DNA from: Acanthococcus lagerstroemiae
Taxonomy: Eukaryota; Arthropoda; Insecta; Hemiptera; Eriococcidae
Direction: 5' to 3'
Length of the DNA stretch: 64,000 bases
NCBI GenBank assembly: GCA_031841125.1
Contig: CM063107.1
Location: 46,575,497 to 46,639,496 of the forward strand
Part shown: one piece after another, positions 54,841-64,000 of the stretch
Layout: every line of letters begins with the position of its first letter
Position numbering within the stretch: the first letter of the stretch is position 1
Notes under the pieces: model-generated
Seen by the model: only the letters and a program-made list of their open reading frames with translations
What the model was told of the DNA's origin: nothing
The model's database searches: none
Translations under genes and position numbers: made by a program

Positions 54841-54999
54841 GTATGAGCTATATTCTGTCGGCTTCTTATTCATCTTTTGGGCTTTAGGAGGTTTCTCTGA
54901 ATTGATCAACTAAGTACCAAAAACCCAAAAACTCATTTATTTCAGGTTCCTTTCTCTTGAACTTATATGTTAGTAGATAAGGCATTTTTCTTATATTTT

Positions 55000-55420
55000 T
55001 TTGTCTAAATTTGTTCAAACAGTTAGTCAGTCACCCGATCTGCAAAGATCTTGTGTGTGTAGGCTCACAACATCGCTTCATCATCACAGAAGAGTAGCAG
55101 AGATTAGGTTTCGTCATCTATTTTCAGAAATTTCTGGCTGTTACCTATGTGTGAGGCTGTATACTCCTTTGTGTGCCCACACAAAAGCGACACAAAAGCA
55201 TAACTTCATTTAGAAACCTTCGCTTATTCCCTGATACAGTATTGTGAGGCCTCACAAAGGGGTCACACTTCCTCCAGCCGCTGCGACATCACACAGAGCG
55301 TGTATTCAGTAATTTGCTGATGTATTGTGCGGCCACACTAGAGCATTACATTTCCATCACAGGTGTCAACATCACAAATAAGGTGTATGTAGCATTCATG
55401 TGAAGCCTGTGTACCCCCAC
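55000..55420 (+). repeat. CAC/TCACA-rich quasi-repeat
   Basis: Words such as CTCACAA, CATCACA and GCCTCACAAAG recur every 15-40 bp. Similar composition occurs at 62420-62790. Confidence 0.4.
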
Positions 55421-56932
55421 TCACCGACTAATTTGATTTCATCCGTGAACTACCGGTTTACATTTAAATTAACGGTATTTGTGTCTTTTAGTGCTCGTTT
55501 TTTTCGTTGCTGCAATCGTTGTGAATTATTTATGATTGATACCAGTGCTTTTGCGGTGTAGTTCTATTTCAGTTATTTACTGAAGTGTTTTACTATTAGG
55601 TAAGTATTTTCTGTTATTGGTATATTTCATTCTGTTCGCCCAGTGAATAAGAATACAAGTACATATAATAATTAGGGAACTCAAGAATTTTTTGTGCACG
55701 TTAAAATATAACGAAGCTGATAAGCACTGATCGGAACATTTCTAGGAATAGCATGATGAGATATGCTGCGTGTGCATGTTCCGCGTTGCCTGCTGGTATC
55801 TACGAGTTTAGAGCCTTTTCACACGTATCCGATTTGCCGTCCCGGCATCGGTTATCATGCAGACGGCGAGATGTGTAGCATGTAATAGGAGGTTTCACAC
55901 GTGCTGCCGGCTGTCGGCTACCGGGTACAAATCGGAACCACGTCGAGTTTGAGCCGACACAATCTCGACAGCAGCCGATGCCGGTGACGGCTAGACGACA
56001 TATTCACAGCTGCAGGTGTGTTAATTCGGGAATGTTGAGAAGTGCAAGTAGTCGATAGATCCGACGGTCCAAGTTAGAAGTATTCAGACAATCTCCAGTT
56101 GTTAAATGTTGACAGTGGTGTATTTCAAGTGAAAGTAGTTATTGTATTGTGTGTATTTGTATTTGCGCGAATTCCTAGGAGAAGTATTTTTTAAAGTAGC
56201 CTACCAAAAGACGGTTTCGATTTTCGATCTTGAGTTGCGGATGAGAAAGGTGCGAGTTGATCACTGAATATAATGAATGCTTAGGTGCTTACTGAGAGGT
56301 GTGAGTGCTACTTTGATCTGCATTGTTTCATGGTCGAATTAGATGAACATAGATCACGCATTTTATCAACCCGTAAGCAGTAAGCGAAGGATCAGAAAAT
56401 AGTAAACAGTGTTACCAGGGCGGATGGTCACCTGGAGTAAGCCATGACTGACCAACGATAGTTTTGATACGATCAACGCCCAGGTTTATAGAGTCCTAGA
56501 GTGATTCTGCAAATTTGGTTTTGTTGTCTGAGCCTTGACGTCTGTGTTTTATAACTTTGAGTAGGAAACGCCGATGTACTGGTGGTACCTGTTGAACAGC
56601 ATGAAGGGTTGGGGACAACTGTGGAAGACGGCTGCCTGCAATGGTTATCAACAGTCGGCAGAGTTAATACGGGTCTGCTGAGATGGGTTTCTTGCAGCTT
56701 TAATTCAAGGCCGCCGTGGATTTAGTCGGCACACATGGGTAGGTATTATGGCAAAAAGGTATGTTCGCTGTCTCGGTTACAGAGCTATAAGCGATGTACT
56801 GCTGACACAACCGAGAAAGCAAACATAACTTTTTTCCCTAATGGTCAAGGAAGCCGAGCTGTGTATGCCTGAGAGAGAATACCTAAACCTGTTTCAGGTG
56901 AGTGCGGTCTGGCCTTGCGAGTCTGTTGACAC

Positions 56933-56970
<38 letters not shown>

Positions 56971-57461
56971 TATTCTCGTTGGACCCCTAATCAGTATCTG
57001 GGAACTGGGAGCTGCGGAGGTACAACATCTCAGCCGAAAGTTATCAGGCCCTGGAAATCTTCCTATGTGCGGAGCCTTCACAGAGTTGGCTTGCATTAAT
57101 GAGTTGACCTTGTGTAGGTTGCTTTATTTTGGTATTGAAACCTGGCTAGGAAATCGTAATAAAGTACAAGCGCGTCACCCGTTTGGTAAGCTGAGCTATT
57201 GTAGAAGTTCAAGGAGTTTTTCACAGGTTTGAAGAAGAAGTGGAGAACGATTGATCGTTCCTTAGGGTATGCGTTCTTTAATTTATAAGCTCCGAGGCGA
57301 TATTCTGATACACTTAATTACTTTTTGTATTTTATAGTCTACCTCTTTCTATTGTGTCAGCCCTTATTGAAATTGAAAACGATTCTCCCTCCACTATCAG
57401 GTCAGGCCTTGTTGTCTGGTAGTGTCATTTCATTTCTTTTTACAGAACAGCCCAGTCATTT
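55421..57461. other. Non-coding stretch, partly unique, with (GA)n at 56939-56968
   Basis: GC-balanced 55760-57200 has no open frame of note. Paired GCCGGCATCGG/GCCGATGCCGG words around 55842-55985 could be the ends of a small element. The (GA)15 tract at 56939-56968 is clean. No gene recognised; an untranslated exon cannot be excluded. Confidence 0.4.
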
Positions 57462-58030
57462 TAGGTTCAAACCCCAAAAAAATTCCGGGAAAGCTGATTT
57501 TCTCAGGATATGTGAAGAATGAATCCCCGAGTAACATACTAGAAGTTAAACCTCCCCCCTCCCACCAAGCTAAATATGGTGAGGGGCAGGAACCTTCGAG
57601 AAAAGTGGGTTATCATTTATAAATAGAAAAATAGGGGTCGGGGGGGGGGAGTAATGCAGTAAAAAAATTCTGCTATTAGTTTCCTATAAGGTGGAACTAT
57701 TCAGATTTTTGAAAAGTGGCGTTATGACACCCAAAATGAAAAAGGGTTGGATATTACCATTTTTGAAAAATTTTCAGTTTTCAGTTTTTTGAATATAACG
57801 AGGCATCAGAGAAGAAAAAATGTGTACTTAAGAACAAAATTGTTTTACATTCAATTCCCTACAAAAAGAAGTTTTCAGAGTTTTTGTAGGTGCCAAATTA
57901 CGTTCAAAAAGGAGGGCAAAAGTGAAAGCCTCCATGTTTTTCAAACTTCAAACAAGCGGTCATCAAAAAGATTGAAGAATATAGGGTCCTCTACATTTCG
58001 TATGAATTTTTGTTGGTGAAGATTATCCAA
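57462..58030 (+). repeat. Left arm of a large imperfect inverted repeat
   Basis: Matches the reverse complement of 59925-60660 in order: GGGAAAGCTGATTTTCTCA, GAGTAACATACTA, GGAACCTTC.AGAAAAGT, TATAAAT.GAAAAAT.GGG, then a long region from the TTTTTGAAAAGTGG block (57715) to 58030. Arms are about 570 and 735 bp (the right arm has an insertion) and the loop is about 1.9 kb. Confidence 0.72.
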
Positions 58031-59924
58031 CAGTAGTAAGAACTGTAAAAGAGAAGGACTAAAAATAAGGGTTAAAGATGACAGAATTTTTTTTTCTGTT
58101 GCTTTTGCAACTTATATACCTGGGCAGATTATTAGTCGTATACGACATCGTGGTGCGTAAAAGAAATAGTACCATCGTCTACCTAGTATAGCAAGCTACT
58201 ACTTAACATTGTTAATGGAAATACATCGGCATTATAATGGGTTTTCCTTGCAACTATACTGCCCCTCATGAATACATAAGAAGGACCCAAAAGGAGGTTC
58301 TGAGGACTTGGTCCCCGGAAACAAGAAGAAGAAATCTCTTGCGGCCCAATCTCCTAAAAGAGGTTTTGGGAACCTTATTCCCGGAGAAATGAAAATTTTT
58401 ATGTAGTAAGCTTTTGTGGGGTAGTTCCGTAACAACGAATATACATATTCTGAGGGGCCTTTCGGGGACCTTAAACAGTGAGGTCCCTTAGCGATTGCCA
58501 AGTAGCACCTGCCTAGTCGGATCATGCATACGCTTATTTTAAATCTACATAATTTGTATTCGTAACGCACATATATGTTAATAGCGGAATTTGTAAGGCA
58601 TGCATTTTCATGCGATATTTCTTTTAGCATGCTCTTCAGTTGAGTATTTAATTAGGATTTTCTTCCCTTGTTACTATCCAAGAACACTGGAATCATAGGC
58701 GTAAATAGGGGGGCTTGGGGGCCCCAAACTTTTGAATATCCCCCACCACTGATAGATTACTGAAGAAAATTATGCGGGAGGGGTGTTGCTTCATAATAAG
58801 GGGGCTAAAGCCCCTCCCTCCCAGTTCTGAGTCCTATTTGCGATTCTGACGGGAATACTTTTATTCTAAAGTTTTCTACTAGTATTTGTGGTCACAGTAA
58901 AAATTACAAATGGAATCGGTAGGAACGTTTTTAATTTGCAATCACAGCTTGTCCGATGGGACATCTGTAATAACTGTGCACCAAAAAGGCCTAGTGATGA
59001 TTTAAAAAAACAACTAGTTATCATAGTCATCACCAGAAAGATGATAAATGGAGGACGTTGGACTTTGTTCATCGTGTTCAGCTTCATACTCAACTGAAGC
59101 TAGGGACAGCAGGGGCCGCAAAGTGAGAGGGGATGAAGCTCCCGATAATTGACATAAATCCAGTCTCTCTAATTAAAATAAGGAAGGCAATAACCCGGTC
59201 GGCGGATCAGAAATAAAATTAAGTTGAAACCTCAGTTACTTTAAGTTTCTCGCTACCCTTCGATTTATTCCACTTAATTCATCATCTTTCGGAACCAGTC
59301 TCCCGGATTTCTGCGTCTCCTCATCCGTAAATCTTCTTTCTTCCATTAAGCGGTAGAAGGAAGCTAGAGGAGGCGGGGCATCTGGTGTCATGAAACGAAT
59401 CACTTTGAGATTACTTTCCGGCCATTTATTCTTCTCAGTCTCTTTCAACTTCACCTTTCACACGTTTTCTCCTTCACTGCCTCTCTCATTTCTTTGTCCA
59501 TATTACATCTCTGTTAATCTCCTCTCACCTGTCGTTACCCCCTCGCTTGGGTTAAGGAAGAAAGAGTGCAAGAATCAATGCCCAAACTAAGTTTTCTCCT
59601 CGATTCTCCCTTCACTTCATTCCAACTTCATCCCTTGCTTCCTGCATTCTCCAACTACCCTACTGAGATGAGAAAGGACATGTAGAACAAAAGTAACATG
59701 GCATGGAGTTCCAGTAATGAAGATAATTTTTTCTCGTCTTCTTCTTCACCTCTCCTGCACCTACTCTTACGTTTCCCAACTCCTTTTCTTTCACTTCTCT
59801 TGCCCTCATTTTCCTTCCCCTTTCCTAATTCAATTTATTCATTTCTTCTACTTCACCAATCCCTTCCAGATTGCCGCTAATCTTCACCCCTTCTTCTTTT
59901 TTAGAGCTTCATCTGTACTACTTT
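58031..59924. other. Loop of the large inverted repeat, no gene recognised
   Basis: A 132-codon minus-strand frame (58630-58232) has no recognisable motif and lies over internally repeated GGTCC/GGACC words, so I do not call it a gene. 59390-59900 is pyrimidine-rich. No transposase was recognised in the loop. Confidence 0.4.
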
Positions 59925-60660
59925 TGGACAATCTTTAGAAACGAAAACTCATACGAGAAGTAGAGGAACCTATATTCTTCAATTTTTTTAAATAATCGCT
60001 TACCTGAAGTATGAAGAACATTAAGGTTGTCAGTTTCACAGCCCTTTTTGAGCTCAATTTGGCACATACAAAAAAGTGGGATACTTCTGTTTGTAGGAAA
60101 TTGAATGCACAACAGTTTTGTTCCTAAGCATTTTCTCTCTCCGATTCGTCATGTACTTACAACTGAAAAATGAAAAGTTTTCAACCATCCATTTTGGGTT
60201 TTTAACGCCACTTTCCGAAAAGCTGAATGGTTCCATCTTATTGGAAATTGAGGGCAGACAGGCGTAGCGTGCTCAGCATAATTGGGAGGGGGACAATCCA
60301 CTACAGAAAATTTAGCTTGAATTATTACCGGGGTAGATAAAAAGCATATTCTTTTGTTACAACTTGATGTAAAAATATTGGACGGCACGTACTCCCTGTG
60401 TGCCCCTTTCCTCGACGCTACACCACTGACAACAAAAATTTTTTTACATCTCTACTTTTCCTTTCTGATCCTAATTTTTCGATTTATAACTTCAGCCATA
60501 AACTACTTTTCTTGAAGGTTCCCGCCCCTACCCCATTTAGCGGGAGAGAGGGGGGGGGTTAACTTTTAGTATGTTACTCGGAAATCATTCTTCCCATAGA
60601 GTGAGAAAATCAGCTTTCCCAGAATTATTTCTTTGGGTACGACCCAAAACTGTGCTAGAA
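59925..60660 (-). repeat. Right arm of the large imperfect inverted repeat
   Basis: Reverse complement of 57462-58030. It is interrupted at roughly 60245-60455 by extra sequence whose right edge (CGCTACACCACTG) resembles the terminus of the CAGTGGTGTAGC MITE family. Confidence 0.7.
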
Positions 60661-60764
60661 TGATTAGATCAAAGCACCTATAAGGCGGAATCTTACAGTC
60701 AAACATTAGAATGCATAACACAAAAAATATCATGTAAAACTTTAACGTCGTTTTATATTTAGCG

Positions 60765-61131
60765 CGTCCATTAATTACATGAGTTGTTTGGAAGGGGAGG
60801 GGGGTCCAACCCACATGGGGGGGGGGGGTCACGGTAAATATCACGTAATTTTTTTCCACAAGAAACAGAGTAAAATTGCGAGAAAACTGGGTTAAATTAT
60901 GAATATTCTTTTACAAATTTTAGTAGATCCTATTGAAGCATTTTATTGTTCAATTTCTATTGAAGCATTTTATTGTTCAATTTTCGCACTGTGATTCTAA
61001 ACTATATTTTTAGTAGTCTTATATACTAGTCTTAATTAGTCTTAAATAGGTACTAGTCTTAACTAGTCTTAAATAAAAATATAAGTAATGTATTTATACT
61101 AAAAATAATTGCCTCATGTAATTAATGGACG
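60765..61131. mobile_element. MITE with CGTCCATTAATTACATGAG termini
   Basis: Bases 60765-60783 and 61113-61131 are perfect 19-bp inverted repeats. Inside lie G-tracts (60817-60828) on one side and TAGTCTTAA repeats on the other. No coding capacity. Confidence 0.7.
60930..60983 (+). repeat. 27-bp tandem duplication
   Basis: CTATTGAAGCATTTTATTGT plus seven bases is repeated exactly, head to tail, inside the MITE at 60765-61131. Confidence 0.92.
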
Positions 61132-61509
61132 CCCCCTTACCTTCTCTATGATTTTCATTTTCAGTTGAACCTGTAGCTCAAATTATGGTTTTCAGTTAAG
61201 CAGCCCAAGAGTGTAGTCCATGTTTTTATAAATATACTGCTAGCAAAGACTGCAAGTAAGTTATTACAAAGTATGTTTTGTTATTTTATCAAGTGCGTTC
61301 ATGTCTGTAGACGGGATTCAGGCTTACTCGTAGGTTGAATGTTGCATGATCAAAGATTTGCAACCAGAGCGAATAAGCCTATCGGTTATTTGTACAAGAC
61401 AGATTTTTGTGATTAGGATCAGTCATAATACATCCTGAAATTTAATAATATTGTTTCCTATACTGTGCAATTTTATTAATGTTCTACTTTTTTTTTCTTT
61501 TTCTTCCAG

Positions 61510-61571
61510 ATGCCAGTCGTAGATCGGTAGATCGCCTTTTTGAATTCATGGAAGATTTCTTAAGGCAGTAG
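61510..61571 (+). CDS. Possible terminal exon of an unknown gene
   Basis: A long pyrimidine tract and CAG (61486-61509) precede a short phase-1 frame, (D)ASRRSVDRLFEFMEDFLRQ, followed by TAG. The tail is reminiscent of the short C-terminal helices of BESS-type proteins, but that resemblance is weak. AATAAA-like signals follow downstream (about 61869 and 62051). No upstream exon was found, so this rests on the acceptor strength and the sensible peptide alone. Confidence 0.25.
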
Positions 61572-62419
61572 CAGTAGCGGCGGCGGATTTTACTTTTTGT
61601 ACATAGAGAAATTGAAAGATTATCGAGGCTTACGCAGCAATAACAAAACAATATCTTCCCTCCTTGTTGGAAATGTCGCTTTTTTGTCTTTGGTTGTTAA
61701 ATCGTTGCAACTAAATTTTATTTCTGCATGGACAAAATTCCCTAGTTTCTTTTGAAAGAGCGGTGCCTCGTTCCCGGGCCAACTAGTTCGCCGAAAGTTC
61801 AAGGTTCAGAGAAGCCGACCTGTGGGAATAATTTTCGGGGAGGGGGGAATTGAAACTGCTACAGGAAGAATAATAAATTGAAATAATTCATTTCAGGCAT
61901 TTTGGTTTTGAATTTATAAATTTCTTCATTTTTTAACCAAAAGCAAGACATGTACCAAGAGTGCAAATTTGAGATCGAAAAGTGTCATCGAAACCTACTA
62001 GGAGCGCTAATGATTTTTATTATTATTAATATTATTTAGAAACTTTCATTAATAAAAGTAAAAACACTTCACCGTTGTTTTCCCCCCACTGCTTTTGTAA
62101 CGTATATTAGTAACATTTATGTTCTTTATTTCAGTGTTAATATTTTCAGTTCTTAATATTGTAATAATATAAGCGTTTCGTCATACTTGATTTGCGTTTA
62201 AATTAATTGAAGAGGATCCTACACCTATAAATCTAAGTAGGCTATTATTGTCGTTGGAGGGAAGTGTCTTGAGAAAAAATGTGTTCAATCATTGCGAAAC
62301 AATATTCTGTTCCTCATAATTGTGTTTAAAAAAAAAAAAAAAACACGGCTTTGTAAGCTTTGAACGCATTTTGCAGTTCCACTAGCTCTTTTCATGGACA
62401 ATCATCATATTTAGGGATG
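61572..62419. other. Possible 3' UTR or intergenic DNA
   Basis: AT-rich with an A16 tract at 62328-62343. No gene recognised. Confidence 0.4.
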
Positions 62420-62790
62420 AAGCACCTCAAAACCCAGCCTCACATAGACGACACACATCTGTTACTATGATGCTTCATAGCGAACTCACAGAGCCCTCAC
62501 AAAAGGATCACAGAAAATTCACAATACCTCCCCAAGGCCCTCACAGTGCCAACACTACTTAACGGATCTCATCACAAAACCCTCACACACTTCCTTAATA
62601 TGTTGCAACATCTCTCTCAATAGTGGCACAACCCCGCCACACATACTGCACAAATTCGACACAACATCCATCACATGTACCTCAATAGTGATGGCCATCA
62701 CACACTGCTCACACAAGTGCAATCCCTAGCGACATTGTTCATGCTAATGTGTAGCCAATGTGTGACATTTGTTGTCCGTTGTTACGTATC
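62420..62790 (+). repeat. CAC-rich, G-poor quasi-repeat
   Basis: Words of the form CC(C/T)TCACA, ATCACA and CACACA recur every 10-25 bp for about 370 bp, with strong A+C skew on this strand. Related to 55000-55420 by composition and words. Confidence 0.5.
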
Positions 62791-62874
62791 ACATAGGTGC
62801 AAAATATCCGACACAAAACGTATGTAATTCCGCACGACACAATCGCGTTTCATTTTGCAGATCGGGCAGTACAC

Positions 62875-63067
62875 CATCTTGCAGACGAGTCTGCAACCAC
62901 GGGAGACCATTTTCATGTCTGATTCGTGGACTGCGCTGACATAAACATGTCGTCGTCGAGCGAACGTAGAGTCCAAAAAATGAGCGCACCTAAAAATATG
63001 GAGGGCAACGTGCTCTGCGGACGACATGAAAATACTCTCCCGAGGTTGCAGACTTGTCTGCAAGATG
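62875..63067. repeat. 45-bp-arm inverted repeat around a 103-bp loop
   Basis: 62875-62919 and 63023-63067 are reverse complements at 41 of 45 bases. Each arm also holds its own palindrome (TTGCAGAC.AGTCTGCAA). GC content is higher than the surroundings. It would fold into a strong hairpin in RNA or extruded DNA. Confidence 0.85.
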
Positions 63068-63085
63068 AGGCACTAACAGAGCGTA

Positions 63086-63180
63086 TAGTGCTCACAGGCT
63101 GGTACAAGGAATGTGATGCTCGAATGGGAATACAGGCTGATACAAGGAGCGTGGTGCTCGCAGGCGAATGAAGTGCAGAA
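63086..63180 (+). repeat. Short tandem repeat of ACAGGCTG(G/A)TACAAGGA
   Basis: The phrase CAGGCTGGTACAAGGAATGT followed by GATGCTCG recurs about 37 bp later as CAGGCTGATACAAGGAGCGT followed by GGTGCTCG, immediately right of the hairpin. Confidence 0.7.
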
Positions 63181-63199
63181 TCAGTCAGTCAGTCAGTAG

Positions 63200-63233
<34 letters not shown>
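63180..63233 (+). repeat. (TCAG)n and (TTA)n microsatellites
   Basis: TCAGTCAGTCAGTCAG-type repeat at 63181-63196, then about ten TTA units at 63201-63233. Confidence 0.9.
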
Positions 63234-64000
63234 TACGTGGCGCGTGAAAGTAACGTTTTCCCGGTTCATGTGCCAAAGTAAAGACATAAAAATGCCAAAA
63301 AAGCGTTACTTTGGAGTGTGAAGAAGATAGTGTTACGAAAATCGCGTTACGGGCTGGCTAGGCCGACTGGCTGGTGTAGCGGAAAATTGAATCATTTTTA
63401 TACCCTCAAAATGGTCACTCAATCAGTAGAAGTTTCCCGCAGATGCTCGACTAAGTGAAAATTTTTAAGGAATTTTCTACTTGTATCCCAATACCAACCA
63501 ATTATTCCCCTCGGAGAGGTAAAGATATACGGTAAGCGGTCTTTAAAACCAGCTAAACCTATTCAGTTACTATCAAAGAAACATTTAAACTCTCCCAAAC
63601 TTGTTTAAAACCCGCTATAACTGTTCGAAATTTGTTGACGATTTTCAATGACTCAGCTGGGCTGGACTAAGGCCCTCAAAACTTTATCAAGACTTTAAAA
63701 CTGGGACTCCTCACTTCTCATTTCATCAGACTTTCTAAGACTCCTCCAGAAATCAGCATTTTCTGTAAATATCCAATTTTTACGTACTCGAATATGTAAG
63801 ATGATGCATTTACAGGGATGTGCCAAAGAGTTTTTCTTGGGGGGGGGGGTGTAACGGTCCTAACTGATTAAACTTAAAATTACAAATATCGAAGCATAGA
63901 AGAAGAAGAAAAAACTTTTGACTAGTTGAATTTCTAAACTTTACAACATAAAATTCCCAAGTATCAAAATTATTTAGAAAAAAAAAACAACTTTTTACTT
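63234..64000. other. Non-coding end of window
   Basis: Contains a G11 tract (63839-63849) and AGACTTT-type words around 63690-63745 resembling the ~205-bp array. No gene recognised. Confidence 0.4.

Noticed and set aside
58232..58630. 132-codon minus-strand open frame
   Set aside because: No recognisable motif, overlaps short internal DNA repeats, lies in the loop of a large inverted repeat, and has no supporting splice or poly(A) context.

Overview
The window looks like AT-rich nuclear DNA from an arthropod, most likely an insect. The grounds are spliced genes with canonical GT/AG introns, two exons of an orthopedia-type homeobox gene, several clades of non-LTR retrotransposon, many hAT-type MITEs with 8-bp target duplications, and no bacterial gene layout. 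The species cannot be named from the sequence. Ordinary genes are sparse and most of the DNA is transposon debris, degenerate tandem arrays and low-complexity sequence.

Layout. 1-8000 (+): two adjacent multi-exon genes, both open through every splice junction I could place. The first (its 5' end lies outside the window) is a tnp2-like, CACTA/EnSpm-type DDE transposase with its candidate catalytic residues present. The second is a 461-aa protein with a DUF4806-like C-terminus. Together they look like the coding part of a recently active animal CACTA-like element, or a pair captured by the host. 8000-17400: repeats, including a decayed element carrying two hAT MITEs. One of these has eight TATCGATA motifs. 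17852-18321 (-): two exons of orthopedia, from homeodomain helix 3 into the C-terminal region. 18.3-32 kb: MITEs, a ~110-bp tandem array that changes orientation near 25.1 kb, a ~205-bp tandem array, a jockey-like fragment and a tRNA-derived SINE head. Possible host exons lie on the minus strand at 26323-26548 and 37995-38152. 32386-33690: three nested DNA transposons (MITE, then MULE, then MITE). 40-54.8 kb: a graveyard of RTE-like, R1-like and RNase H-bearing retrotransposons. It includes an R1-like copy inserted into an RTE copy with a 13-bp target duplication and a poly(A) tail. 57.4-60.7 kb: a large imperfect inverted repeat. 61510-61571 (+): a possible last exon of an unknown gene. 62.4-63.2 kb: a CAC-rich quasi-repeat and a strong 45-bp-arm hairpin.

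The two genes at the left end are the best candidate for an unusual system, a transposase paired with an accessory protein. Orthopedia is the only confidently named host gene. Everything else is repeat biology. Exon coordinates were set by hand from splice consensus and reading-frame continuity. Family names come from remembered motif patterns, not from searches.
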